From: Anaerolineaceae bacterium UBA5311
GTDB lineage: Bacteria; Chloroflexota; Anaerolineae; Anaerolineales; Anaerolineaceae
Assembly (NCBI GenBank): GCA_002411175.1
Contig: DHRN01000101.1
Location: 1-42,364, forward strand
DNA: 42,364 bases
Reading direction: 5' to 3'
This document shows, piece after piece, positions 16,896 to 25,304 of this stretch. The translations under genes were made by a program, and so were the position numbers. A model generated the notes under the pieces. It was given only the letters and a program-made list of their open reading frames with translations. It ran no database searches and had not been told where the DNA came from. Within the stretch, counting starts at the first letter, position 1. Each line of letters starts with the position of its first letter.

Positions 16896-16927
16896 CGGTT
16901 AAAAGGATCAGACTTACCCGATCCCCG

Positions 16928-17143
16928 TTAAAAATGAAACAACTCTTCGAACTTAACCTCCAACGCCACGCACAATATCAATGCTAATTTGGCATTCGGG
17001 TTGTATTGCCCGGTTTCAATCGAGCTGATTGTGTTTCGAGAGACCCCCACGAGCTCTGCCAGGTTCGCCTGGGAGAGCCCTTTTTTGTTTCTTACCTGCT
17101 TTAAATTATTTTTGAGAACCAGCTGATTATCCATGTCGCTCAC
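16928..17143 (-). CDS. Small XRE-family (Cro/CI-type) transcriptional regulator
   Basis: A 71-residue single-domain helix-turn-helix protein. The HTH runs about residues 24-46 (LSQANLAELVGVSRNTISSI followed by ETGQYNPN), and the rest is the usual four- to five-helix bundle ending in FEELFHF. Such stand-alone regulators often repress their own operon, paired with a small membrane protein, as here: the gene begins 4 bases after the upstream membrane-protein gene. An alternative start is the Met at residue 4. The long dyad over the operon promoter at 17497-17547 is the probable binding site. Confidence 0.9.
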   Translation of the reverse strand: MSDMDNQLVLKNNLKQVRNKKGLSQANLAELVGVSRNTISSIETGQYNPNAKLALILCVALEVKFEELFHF

Positions 17144-17147
17144 AACC

Positions 17148-17483
17148 TTATAAAATGGTCGAGGTGGTCACCAGGTGATTGATGTGGAGCACTGAGAAGA
17201 ACACGGCGGCGATGATGAAAACGATTGCCACGATGGCATCTCTCCGGCTTCTTGTCTGGATCGCTGTAACCAGATAACCGGTTGCCGGGATGGAAAATAC
17301 AATCGCGTATAAACCATAATTTTCGCCCAATCCGACTAAAATTTGAAATACATAGAATATGGTCGCCAATATCGCCGCAACCACTGCGGCTATGTTTCCG
17401 GCTTTTTGGGAAATCTCTTTTGCATAGAGATCCTGGTTGTTATTTTCTATCCTGCTCATTTCTAATATTTTCTCTTTGTTCAT
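17148..17483 (-). CDS. Small membrane protein, DUF6442-like
   Basis: A 111-residue protein with a charged N-terminal head (MNKEKILEMSRIENNNQDLY) and three predicted membrane helices (about 30-52, 57-73 and 82-104). The head resembles DUF6442 proteins, which are often encoded next to a small XRE regulator; this is from memory. It begins 8 bases after AGGAG and is the first gene of the two-gene operon. Function unknown. It might sense a membrane state and control the regulator, but nothing in the sequence proves this. Confidence 0.7.
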   Translation of the reverse strand: MNKEKILEMSRIENNNQDLYAKEISQKAGNIAAVVAAILATIFYVFQILVGLGENYGLYAIVFSIPATGYLVTAIQTRSRRDAIVAIVFIIAAVFFSVLHINHLVTTSTIL

Positions 17484-17496
17484 GCTTTATCTCCTA

Positions 17497-17548
17497 TGAC
17501 AAGTAAACTTGGTATGTGTAGTATACACATGCCAAGCAAACTTGTCAA
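17497..17548 (-). promoter_or_regulatory. Near-consensus promoter inside a 51-base operator dyad
   Basis: On the minus strand TTGACA (17548-17543) and TATACT (17525-17520) are spaced by exactly 17 bases, a near-perfect sigma-70 promoter. The same bases form a long dyad: TGACAAGT (17497-17504) pairs with ACTTGTCA (17540-17547), and CTTGGTATGTGTA pairs with TACACATGCCAAG inside it with one mismatch. Each arm holds CAAGTNNNCTTGG, which itself reads as an inverted half-site pair. A dimeric HTH protein bound here would block the promoter. Confidence 0.85.
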
Positions 17549-17637
17549 GAGTGTTTCATTATGGACCACGTAATCACATTTACTTTATAATACTCAAGAG
17601 ACCATGACAGAACCAGACCGATCGGTTTCAAACAAAT

Positions 17638-17666
17638 TTGCAGGTAATTTATTAAAAACATATAAT
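17638..17666 (+). promoter_or_regulatory. Possible promoter of the DUF6398 gene
   Basis: TATAAT at 17661-17666 preceded by TTGCAG at 17638-17643 with a 17-base spacer. A second TATAAT is at 17586-17591, with TGGACC near 17562. Either could start the transcript of the gene at 17718; the first gives a leader of about 45 bases. The -35 matches are weak. Confidence 0.45.
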
Positions 17667-17717
17667 AAAGTAAGCCAACAATGGCGTAATCCATATTTTT
17701 CAGACAGGAAGTAACCC

Positions 17718-18245
17718 ATGACAACAAGTGTTTTCAACATGAAAGTCCCCCAGGCAATGCAGGGAAAATTTGAGGAGATTGTCTCTCTAACCGATAGGGT
17801 TTGCGAAGAGAAACTGAACTTAGAATATGCTGAGTTGAGCCGTGCAATGGCTGCGACACTTGCCCGCAAGCGCCCATCACCACTGACCAGGGGAAACGCA
17901 GGAACCTGGGCAGGCGCGATTGTTTACGTGATCGGTCAGGTTAATTTTCTTTTTGACAAGTCAGAAGAAGTTCATATGCGCGCTGATGAATTATGTGAAA
18001 GTTTTGGTATTGCTCAAAGCACCTGCAGTGCGAAAAGTAAGCAAATCCGGGACATGCTGGGAATTGATATATTGGAAGTGAAATGGACACTGCCCAGTAA
18101 TTTGCTGCGCAATCCACGCGCCTGGATAATCATGATTGATGGTCATGCTGTCGATGCGCGTGGTGCGCCGCGCCATATCCAGGAAGAAGCTTTTCGATTG
18201 GGGTTGATTCCCTTCGTACCAAAAAACCAGGATTCAGACGAGTAG
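17718..18245 (+). CDS. DUF6398 protein with a helix-turn-helix-like segment
   Basis: A 175-residue protein that fits DUF6398 as I remember it: RKRPSPLTRGNAGTWAGAIV (about 52-71), YVIGQVNFLFDKS, then ESFGIAQSTCSAKSKQIRDM (about 94-113), and the C-terminal VDARGAPRHIQEEAFRLGLI. The middle segment resembles the HTH repeat of TFIIB-like or sigma-like proteins, so nucleic-acid binding is possible. Function unknown. GGAAG lies 6-8 bases before the ATG. It is a stand-alone gene between the XRE operon and a repeat-filled spacer. Confidence 0.7.
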   Translation: MTTSVFNMKVPQAMQGKFEEIVSLTDRVCEEKLNLEYAELSRAMAATLARKRPSPLTRGNAGTWAGAIVYVIGQVNFLFDKSEEVHMRADELCESFGIAQSTCSAKSKQIRDMLGIDILEVKWTLPSNLLRNPRAWIIMIDGHAVDARGAPRHIQEEAFRLGLIPFVPKNQDSDE

Positions 18246-19304
18246 AACCTGAGTTTCTCTTTTTCCTTAAAAAACTGATTGCAACGAAGATGAAAACGTT
18301 TTTCAAAATACAAACGACTTCTGGAACAAACTAAAATTGAAGCATGAGATTGTAGGGAACGTGGTCATGTTGCCAGGAGTGCAGCGAGCAGTACTCCGCT
18401 CGTTTTGGCGAAGCCATCATCCGTAGACGTGACGTCTGTTCGCGGGACGGCATGGCAACCGTCCCCTACAAAACATCCGGGACGGCATGGCAACCATGAA
18501 CAGGGAATAGGAAACAGGGAATAGGAATAGGGAATAGGGAATAGGAACTGGTTTTTGTCATCCTGAGCTTCTTTTGCGAAGGATCTTGTCGATTGGAAGG
18601 GTAAGATCCTTATAATTTACATTTATGAAACGCTTGTCCCGTTCCGGCTGAGTGATGTTGTTGTAGGGAACGCGGCTTGTCCCGTTCCGGCGAAGCCATC
18701 TTTTCGTAATCAACGTGGTGATGACACATTCCGTTTTCAATTGAGTTGATTGTGAATTTTGTGGAAGGAGTCGATCCCCTTCCGTACTGATAGTCGGTAA
18801 CGTAAATCTTTTGTAGGGAACGCGGCTTGTCCCGTTCCATTTTCCGGTGTATTGATTGTGAATTTTGTAGAAGGGGTCGAGCCCCTTCCCTACTTAATGA
18901 TAACAATTATCACATGGGAACGTGGCACCGCGCGTTCCGGCGAAGCCATCATTCGTAGACGTGACGTCTGTACCGGCGAAGTCGGTATTGAAAACACCTC
19001 GCACTTTCCTCTGCTCCCGCTTTGTGTGTTTTCAATCCGCCGAGCCAAGCCATCTTTTCGTAATACGCTTGGAAAAGTATGTTGACAGGCAGCATTTGGC
19101 GGGTTACCCATCAGATTATTCCTGAATTTGGGAAAAATGCTTGACGATACTTTACCCCCAGCTGTAAACTGTCCATCAACACCATAATAAATTCTCAAGT
19201 TATGACATTGATGGACAGGACTGTGAATTCAAAAAACCACAAAACGAAGCGTGTTTACAAAAATTAATCAGTTTTTCAACAGTTAATTTTCATAACGTTA
19301 TTCA
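18246..19304. repeat. Gene-free kilobase filled with dispersed palindromic repeats
   Basis: No supported gene. It contains at least three repeat families. (a) A GTAGGGAACGYGGCTTGTCC unit ending in GGCGAAGCCATC, at about 18352-18470, 18663-18706, 18812-18840 and 18917-18975; some copies add CGTAGACGTGACGTCTGT. (b) Two near-identical 43-base copies at 18746-18788 and 18852-18894, each with a GAAGGGG/CCCCTTC-type hairpin. (c) CAGGGAATAGG tandem units at 18499-18548 leading into TGTCATCCTGAGC...GAAGGATCTT (18552-18587), also found at 297-336, 37130 and 37568. Short open frames here only translate the repeats. An inverted repeat CTGTCCATCAA (19169-19179)/TTGATGGACAG (19208-19218) lies near the end. 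Confidence 0.8.
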
Positions 19305-20483
19305 TTACAACAGCTGATTAAAATCTTTTTCAAAGTCTTCCTCCAGAAACTTTCTAATTGAAGCCAGAAAATTTACCGCGTAGCTACCATCGATCACTCT
19401 GTGATCATAAGTCAAACACAATGTGAGCAATTTCCCTTCAATGATGGAATTACCTTTGAATTTTAGATGTTTTTGCGCATTCCCTATTCCCAAAATCGCT
19501 ACCTGGGGGGGATTGATGATTGGGGTAAAAAATGAGGAGCCAAAAACCCCTGAATTTGTTACCGTAAATGTACCATCGGTCATATCAGTCGGCATGAATT
19601 CATTTTTGATCGCTTTATGGTTAAGTGACGCAATCACTTCTGAAAGCTCCTTCAATGATAAAGCGCTTGCGTTTTTTACTACAGGTACAACAAGACCCTT
19701 GTCAGATTCCACCGCAATGCCCAGATGAATTTTCTTATATTTATTAATATTTTCTTCAGTGAAGGTTGAATTGATCAACGGAAAATCTAAAATCGACCGG
19801 ACTGCAGCAAAGCATATGATTGCAGTGAAAGAAATGTGATCATGAAGGGTTTTTCTTTTTTCAAGGATATCAGTAACATCAATTTGCATAAACGTGGTTA
19901 CATCTGGTATCTGCTGTTTACTCTTGAGAAGGTTTTTCGCAATAGTTTTTCTTGTTGCTGACAACGGGATTACTTCTACTTCTTCATTCTTGGTTTCCTG
20001 ACTTTCAGTTGACTTTTGTGCCGAATCGTAAGCGAGAACATCATCTTTAGTAATCCGTCCTTTCGGACCCGTTCCGGTGATTTTCTCTAAATCAATCCCC
20101 ATATCCTTGGCTATTGCTTTTGCGGCAGGAGAAGCAACCACTTTTATAGATTGCGTGGATAAATTAGGCAAGAGGGGGGTATTGGTGTTCTTCGCGAAAG
20201 AGTCTTTATCTGCGTTCAATCGGTTATTATTGTCGGTTTCATCTTCCGAGTCGACGATATCGCAGATAACTTCTCCTGATTTGATCGAATCTCCTTCTGC
20301 GAACCTCAAATTTTCAATATTTCCTGAGTGGGGGGAATAGACCTCACTGGTTGCTTTTTCGGTTTCAATCTCAGCAAGCAAGTCTCCTTCTGTAATTTCA
20401 TCCCCAACTTTCACAAACCATTTTACTAACACAACCTCATTCATGCTATAACCAATGTCAGGGATTACAACGCTGTGGTGCAT
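19305..20483 (-). CDS. 2-oxo acid dehydrogenase complex, E2 acyltransferase
   Basis: A 392-residue dihydrolipoamide acyltransferase. It has one lipoyl domain (1-78) with the lipoyl Lys at K43 in ETEKAT, a charged linker, a peripheral subunit-binding domain (about 115-150, ASPAAKAIAKDMGI...GPKGRITKDDV) and a catalytic domain (about 170-392) ending with DHRVIDG, in which H361 and D365 are the catalytic pair. It transfers the acyl group from E1-bound ThDP to CoA. The gene is the last of a 12-gene operon, 20 bases after E1 beta. No E3 (lipoamide dehydrogenase) gene is present, so E3 must come from elsewhere. Acyl substrate unknown. Confidence 0.9.
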   Translation of the reverse strand: MHHSVVIPDIGYSMNEVVLVKWFVKVGDEITEGDLLAEIETEKATSEVYSPHSGNIENLRFAEGDSIKSGEVICDIVDSEDETDNNNRLNADKDSFAKNTNTPLLPNLSTQSIKVVASPAAKAIAKDMGIDLEKITGTGPKGRITKDDVLAYDSAQKSTESQETKNEEVEVIPLSATRKTIAKNLLKSKQQIPDVTTFMQIDVTDILEKRKTLHDHISFTAIICFAAVRSILDFPLINSTFTEENINKYKKIHLGIAVESDKGLVVPVVKNASALSLKELSEVIASLNHKAIKNEFMPTDMTDGTFTVTNSGVFGSSFFTPIINPPQVAILGIGNAQKHLKFKGNSIIEGKLLTLCLTYDHRVIDGSYAVNFLASIRKFLEEDFEKDFNQLL

Positions 20484-20503
20484 TTTAAATATTCCTTTCG
20501 TAT

Positions 20504-21481
20504 TTATCCAACAATTAATGCTTCAACAGTATCAATTATTTTTTGCTTATTTGGCAGACAATATAATTCCATTTCGACATTGGAAGGGAAGGGGTTGTCT
20601 GAGGAACTGACTCTTTTTATGGGGGCATCGAGAAAATCGAACCCCTCATCAACAACGATTGCGGCAATTTCACCAGCAAAACCGCCGGTTAAATTGCCTT
20701 CCTCAACAATAATCAGCCTTCCAGTCTTCTTCACCGAGTTGAGAATGGTTTCTTTATCCAAAGGACAAATTGATCGTAAATCAATAACTTCCACGCTGAT
20801 ATTCATTTCTGAACATTCATCAGCGGCTTCAAGGCATTGCGATACCAACAGACCGGTTGCCACTATTGTTACATCACTTCCTTCTCTCCTGATTGCGGCT
20901 TTGCCAAGCGGTATAGAATAAGAATCTTCCGGAACTTCTCCTTTAGCAAAATACAGTCTCTTATGTTCTAAAAACAGCACAGGGTTTGGATCGCGAATTG
21001 AGGAAATTAGCAAACCCTTTGCGTCATAAGGAGTTGAAGGCATTACTATTTTTAATCCTGGAATTGCCGCAAACCATCCTTCAACAGATTGGCTATGATG
21101 AGCGCCAGAACCAACACCAGCTCCGTATACTGCTCTGATTACAAGGGGAACAGTTAATAGTCCATTGCTTATGTAATGAAATTTAGCAGCATTGTTAACA
21201 ATTTGATCCATCGCACAAGTTAACAAATCAGTGAACTGAATTTCTACAATAGAGGAAATTCCTGATATTGCTGTGCCGATGCCAGCGCCAACAATTACTG
21301 ACTCGCTCAGTGGTGAATCAATTACGCGCATGGAGCCAAACTTTTCGTATAATCCCCTGGTGACTTTAAATAAACCTCCATATTTACCGACATCTTCACC
21401 CATGATGTACAGCTCATCATCTCGTTCCATCTCCAATGTCAGCGCTTCTCGTATTGCTTCTGAATATGTTATTGTTTTCAT
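20504..21481 (-). CDS. 2-oxo acid dehydrogenase complex, E1 beta subunit
   Basis: A 325-residue transketolase-like E1 beta chain. Typical stretches are EAIREALTLEMERDDELYIM, GEDVGKYGGLFKVTRGL (about 28-44) with the conserved Glu of the ThDP-activating site, and DSPLSE (about 56-61). The C-terminal transketolase domain carries VEVIDLRSICPLDKETI. It pairs with the E1 alpha chain to decarboxylate a 2-oxo acid and reductively acylate lipoyl-E2. It overlaps the E1 alpha stop as ATGA, a sign of coupled translation. Length and architecture fit pyruvate, branched-chain or acetoin dehydrogenases; these cannot be told apart safely by eye. Confidence 0.9.
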   Translation of the reverse strand: MKTITYSEAIREALTLEMERDDELYIMGEDVGKYGGLFKVTRGLYEKFGSMRVIDSPLSESVIVGAGIGTAISGISSIVEIQFTDLLTCAMDQIVNNAAKFHYISNGLLTVPLVIRAVYGAGVGSGAHHSQSVEGWFAAIPGLKIVMPSTPYDAKGLLISSIRDPNPVLFLEHKRLYFAKGEVPEDSYSIPLGKAAIRREGSDVTIVATGLLVSQCLEAADECSEMNISVEVIDLRSICPLDKETILNSVKKTGRLIIVEEGNLTGGFAGEIAAIVVDEGFDFLDAPIKRVSSSDNPFPSNVEMELYCLPNKQKIIDTVEALIVG

Positions 21482-22476
21482 ATTACAACCTCATCAATTT
21501 CTGCAAAGACTTTTGTAGTGGCAGTTTCAGGTGCCGGGTTGGGGCTTGATTTAGCAATTTCCACAGCGGAAGAGAGATCACTATCGACCTCTTTCTCAAT
21601 TTCAGAGAGTCTGTGAGCTGTATCTTCACCAAACGTTTGTATGATCTTATCTTTACAATCCCTTACAGGATTAGCTCTTTCTCTCCAGAATTCCAATTCA
21701 TCTTTGGGTCGTCCCATGTCCTCAGGATCGATTTCCGAATGTGCTCGCAATCGATACGTTTTGCACTCGATCAGTGATGGACCTTTTCCTTGTCGGGCAT
21801 CATCTACCGAAAGTTGTACTTTTTTGTAGACGTCGAAAACGTCGCAACCATCGGCAACAATTCCAGGAATGCCATAAGAACCTGCCCGTAAAGCAATGTC
21901 CACAATGTTCATTTGTTTCCTTTGAGGGGTAGAGAGAGCGTAAAGGTTATTTTCACAAATAAACACAATTGGCAATTGAAAGACAGAGGCGAAATTTAAT
22001 GCTTCATGGAAATCACCCCTGCTTGTAGCGCCATCGCCAAAAAACGAAAGCACTACCTGATTTGTTTTTCTCATCTTGATTGCCAGGGCAACCCCGACGG
22101 CTGTGGGAATACTCGCAGCCACAACAGCGCTTCCGATGATTACTCCTTTGTCTGGCACACAGATGTGGTGGTATAACCACTTGCCCCCTGATGGACCGTT
22201 TGCTTTCCGAAAGGCTTCGCACATGAGTACTTTTGTTTCAACGCCTTTGGCTAAGATCGAACCAATTGATCTCAATGAAGGGCAAATCATATCTTCGGGT
22301 AACAATGCCTGAACCGCCCCTACACCAATAGCTTCCTGACCGATACTACTATGGGGATGACCACGCAGCTGTCCACTATGATACAGGTGGATAAGCGTTT
22401 CTTCAAACCTCCTGGTCAGATAGAGATAGTGATACAAGGATAAAGATGTTTCCAAACCAATATTGTTGTCATTCAT
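21478..22476 (-). CDS. 2-oxo acid dehydrogenase complex, E1 alpha subunit
   Basis: A 332-residue ThDP-dependent E1 alpha chain. The ThDP/Mg motif begins with GDG at 147-149 (FFGDGATSRGDFHEALNFAS) and ends with NN at 176-177. The N-terminal part reads RRFEETLIHLYHSGQLRGH and SSIGQEAI, both family hallmarks. The short chain resembles the acetoin dehydrogenase AcoA group as well as pyruvate dehydrogenases. It is the first of three complex genes at the operon end, with GGAG 6-7 bases before the ATG. The upstream SDR and amidase suggest that its 2-oxo acid (or acetoin-like) substrate is produced by this same operon; that is inference. Confidence 0.9.
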   Translation of the reverse strand: MNDNNIGLETSLSLYHYLYLTRRFEETLIHLYHSGQLRGHPHSSIGQEAIGVGAVQALLPEDMICPSLRSIGSILAKGVETKVLMCEAFRKANGPSGGKWLYHHICVPDKGVIIGSAVVAASIPTAVGVALAIKMRKTNQVVLSFFGDGATSRGDFHEALNFASVFQLPIVFICENNLYALSTPQRKQMNIVDIALRAGSYGIPGIVADGCDVFDVYKKVQLSVDDARQGKGPSLIECKTYRLRAHSEIDPEDMGRPKDELEFWRERANPVRDCKDKIIQTFGEDTAHRLSEIEKEVDSDLSSAVEIAKSSPNPAPETATTKVFAEIDEVVI

Positions 22477-22494
22477 AATTTCTCCAGTTTCGCA

Positions 22495-22977
22495 TTAGTC
22501 ATTGAACCCTTCAATGAGCTTCAATTCTACAGATGGATCATATGTGGTTCTCAAATTAATTTTGTCGATTTCCAGGAGAACAACATCCATTGTGGAATGG
22601 ACGATGTTTCCTCCCATGGTAATATGTCCGCCGTAGGTTTTTCCTTCCTGATCACACAAAGTTACATGAAAATGATTGATTGGTTCTTGAGTCTCTGTAT
22701 CGATACCCACGAGTCCTTGCGCGCTCAGCAATTCAATAGGACCATCGAGAATAAATGGGTCCGTTCTGACGGATTTCCTGAGTGTTTCGGGACTATATTT
22801 ACTCCATTGAAAGGTTGCTTTTTTTAGACTGCCTACACAAGAGACTAATACAGCTGTATTAATTTTTGCGTGCTCACAAAGAGCGAAAATGCTTGACACC
22901 AGATCTTCACCTGTGGGTATCCTGAGAAAATGAATATTCTTGATTGAACCAGTTGAATGTTTAATTTTTAATGTCAT
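22495..22977 (-). CDS. PPC/DUF296 domain protein
   Basis: A 160-residue single-domain PPC (DUF296) protein. The recognisable part is NHFHVTLCDQEGKTYGGHI (about 107-125), matching the family pattern of a His-containing strand followed by GGH, preceded by VLVSCVGSLKKA. In plants the domain accompanies AT-hooks; in bacteria it stands alone, forms trimers and has no agreed function. Conserved His residues suggest metal binding. It lies between the SDR and the E1 alpha gene, both within 50 bases, so it should act in the same pathway. No AT-hook is present. A short GAGGAG site precedes the ATG. Confidence 0.8.
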   Translation of the reverse strand: MTLKIKHSTGSIKNIHFLRIPTGEDLVSSIFALCEHAKINTAVLVSCVGSLKKATFQWSKYSPETLRKSVRTDPFILDGPIELLSAQGLVGIDTETQEPINHFHVTLCDQEGKTYGGHITMGGNIVHSTMDVVLLEIDKINLRTTYDPSVELKLIEGFND

Positions 22978-23022
22978 ATCTCCTCATATTGTTTTGTTCA
23001 TAACCAGTTATTAAGTTGTTCG

Positions 23023-23781
23023 TTACATCATTAGAGAGCCACCATTTACATCGATTGTTGCACCTGTAATGAATGATGCCAGATCAGATGCTAAAAAGAC
23101 CGTCAGATAGGCAACATCTTCAGGCTCTCCGATTCTTCTAAGAGGAATTTTTTTTGCTTTTTTTTCAAGCTCGTCGGAAGATAATGAGCCATATTGCATC
23201 TTTGTCTTAATTGCCCCCGGGCAAATGGCGTTGACCCTGATCCCGTAAGGGGCAACTTCTTTAGCTAAATGTCGGGTCAGACCCAAAATCCCTGCTTTAG
23301 AAGCCGAATAGTGAGCACCTCCCATAACGCTTGACCTGCGACCTGCCAGAGAAGAAATATTGATGATGACTCCTTGTTTTGAAGCCTTAAACAGGGGAAT
23401 TACAGCCCGACACAGATTGAAAGCGCCGGTTAGGTTCACATCAATGACTTTTGACCATTCCAAATCTGAAATTAACTCAAAATCATTCGCAATGCAAACC
23501 CCTGCATTGTTAATCAAGATATCAATCCTCCCCCAGGTTGCCATCACGTAATCCACCAAATTATTAATCTGTTCCACATCAAGAATGTTAATTGCGATGG
23601 GGATAGCTTTACCTCCAGAGGATTGGATGCATTTTGTGGTCTCATTAATCCCACACGAATCGATGTCAACCGCGATAATACTACAACCAACCTGCGCTAA
23701 TTCCATTGATATTGATCGTCCTATTCCGCCTGCTGCGCCAGTAACTATCGCGACCTTATCCGTAAGAGACAAATATTTCAT
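23023..23781 (-). CDS. Short-chain dehydrogenase/reductase (SDR)
   Basis: A 252-residue classical SDR. It has the cofactor motif TGAAGGIG (14-21), NNAG (91-94), the catalytic Ser in NISSLAG (about 143), and YSASK with Y158 and K162. The Asp in AVDID at the end of beta 2 favours NAD(H) over NADP(H). The C-terminal ends ITGATIDVNGGSLMM, as in FabG/acetoin-reductase-like enzymes. The start at 23781 (ATG) is preferred to an upstream in-frame TTG at 23793, which would touch the AAAGG site. It follows the LivF gene by 33 bases. Likely job: oxidise a hydroxy acid or alcohol to the oxo compound used by the E1/E2 complex; substrate unknown. Confidence 0.87.
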   Translation of the reverse strand: MKYLSLTDKVAIVTGAAGGIGRSISMELAQVGCSIIAVDIDSCGINETTKCIQSSGGKAIPIAINILDVEQINNLVDYVMATWGRIDILINNAGVCIANDFELISDLEWSKVIDVNLTGAFNLCRAVIPLFKASKQGVIINISSLAGRRSSVMGGAHYSASKAGILGLTRHLAKEVAPYGIRVNAICPGAIKTKMQYGSLSSDELEKKAKKIPLRRIGEPEDVAYLTVFLASDLASFITGATIDVNGGSLMM

Positions 23782-23814
23782 AGTGTGAACCAACCTTTTA
23801 TCCGTTGACAGAAG

Positions 23815-24525
23815 CTAAGCCGCAAGATAAGCGGCTTTCACTCTATCGTCTGTTCTTAAATCTTTTGTGTATCCAGAGAGAGCAATTTCACCGACTTCAA
23901 GTACATAAGCACGGTCAGCAAGGTCAAAAGCCATTTTTGCATTTTGTTCCACCAACAATATGGTTGTTCCGTTTTCTCTTATTATCTTTATTGACTCTGT
24001 TAAATTCTGAACTAAAAGAGGTGATAATCCTAAGGAAGGTTCATCCATCAGCAAAAGTTTAGGTCGGGACATCAACGCTCTGCTTATTGCCAACATTTGC
24101 TGTTCTCCGCCACTCATCGACCAGGCTAATTGCTTAATTCGAGGTTTTAATGCCGGGAACATCTCAAAAACACGATCGAGATCCCGGGATAAATCTGTGG
24201 ATTTCATTCCTCTCCATCCGGAAGCCCCAACTTCCAGGTTTTCCAATACTGTTAATCCTGGGAAAACCCGCCGCCCCTCCGGGACATGACCTATACCAAT
24301 CGAGACAATTTCCTCGGGTCGCAATTTATCGATTCTTACATCGTTAAACAATATTTGCCCACTGTTTAGCTTCACAACCCCGGAAATTGCTTTCAACGTG
24401 GTGGATTTTCCAGCTCCATTTGCACCAATCAAAGCGACAATTTCATTCTTTTCAATGGAAAGATCTATATTGTGAAGAACATTGGCAAAACCATACGAGG
24501 CAGTTACATTTTCAAGCTTTAGCAT
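23815..24525 (-). CDS. livF: Branched-chain-type ABC transporter ATPase LivF
   Basis: A 236-residue ATPase, the length normal for LivF. It has Walker A GANGAGKST (about 34-42), the signature SGGEQQMLAISRAL and Walker B LLLMDEPSLGLSP. The GHVPEGRRVFPGLTVLENLE segment is typical of LivF rather than LivG. It powers the importer with LivG. It overlaps livG by 14 bases. Start at ATG 24525, inside the livG end. Confidence 0.93.
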   Translation of the reverse strand: MLKLENVTASYGFANVLHNIDLSIEKNEIVALIGANGAGKSTTLKAISGVVKLNSGQILFNDVRIDKLRPEEIVSIGIGHVPEGRRVFPGLTVLENLEVGASGWRGMKSTDLSRDLDRVFEMFPALKPRIKQLAWSMSGGEQQMLAISRALMSRPKLLLMDEPSLGLSPLLVQNLTESIKIIRENGTTILLVEQNAKMAFDLADRAYVLEVGEIALSGYTKDLRTDDRVKAAYLAA

Positions 24526-25303
24526 CAGTCATCTCCGAACCTAAATATGCACGAACAACTTCATCTTTCTCTTGTATTTCTTTTGGGGTCCCTTCAGCAA
24601 TTTTCAATCCAGTGTTCAACACTGTCACTGAATCAGACAAACCCAGCACGAATTTCATCTTGTGCTCGACCAAAATAACTGACAAGCCTTGTTCCTTGAG
24701 CAATTGAATAATTTTTGAAACTTCATCTGTCTCCTGAGGGCTCAAACCCGCGGTTGGTTCATCAAGAAGGATAAGGGAGGGTTCAGCCATTAACACGCGG
24801 GCAATTTCAAGCAATTTCTGTTGACCTTGCGGCAAATTTCTTACCTTTTCACCTTCAAGCCCAGACAAGCCAACAAGATTAATCATCTCGTAGGCGCGAT
24901 TGTTCAACCACTTTTCTTCGGATTTCATAGACTTTGTCCGAAACATCACCTCGAAAACATTCGCACTGGATTTGGTGTGACCACCAGCGAGAACATTGTC
25001 TAAAACTGACAGACGAGGAAAAAGACGTATAGTTTGGAAGGTTCTGCAAATACCAAGGGAAGCAATTTTATGGGGAGGGGACTTGGATATATCCTCATTC
25101 CTAAAAAATATCTTTCCCGAAGTGGGCTTGTAGACACCACTAATTAAGTTAATCAGGCTGCTTTTCCCCGAACCATTTGGTCCAATCAACCCTCTGATCT
25201 CACCTTTTTCCAAAGTCATATCTACTGAATTAACTGCCTTCAGACCACCGAATGCAAGGGTAACATTTTCGATTCTGAGGATAGGATCGTGTATATTTTC
25301 CAT
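24512..25303 (-). CDS. livG: Branched-chain-type ABC transporter ATPase LivG
   Basis: A 263-residue ATPase with Walker A GPNGSGKSS, the LivG-type FQTIRLFPRLSVLDNVLAG stretch, signature LPQGQQKLLEIARVL and Walker B LILLDEPTAGLSP. Together with LivF it forms the nucleotide-binding pair of the importer. The start at 25303 is chosen because it lies just after the livM stop (TAATATG); an upstream in-frame ATG at 25327 is inside livM. The usual LivG glycine-rich signature SGG is replaced by PQG, which is common in this subfamily. Confidence 0.93.
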   Translation of the reverse strand: MENIHDPILRIENVTLAFGGLKAVNSVDMTLEKGEIRGLIGPNGSGKSSLINLISGVYKPTSGKIFFRNEDISKSPPHKIASLGICRTFQTIRLFPRLSVLDNVLAGGHTKSSANVFEVMFRTKSMKSEEKWLNNRAYEMINLVGLSGLEGEKVRNLPQGQQKLLEIARVLMAEPSLILLDEPTAGLSPQETDEVSKIIQLLKEQGLSVILVEHKMKFVLGLSDSVTVLNTGLKIAEGTPKEIQEKDEVVRAYLGSEMTDAKA

Positions 25304-25304
25304 A

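Noticed and set aside
19169..19218. Terminator of the E2 gene
   Set aside because: The inverted repeat CTGTCCATCAA/TTGATGGACAG has a 28-base loop, no T-run and lies about 90 bases past the stop; its role is unclear.
18246..19304. CRISPR array
   Set aside because: Repeats are irregularly spaced, differ in length and orientation, and have no unique equal-length spacers or cas genes.
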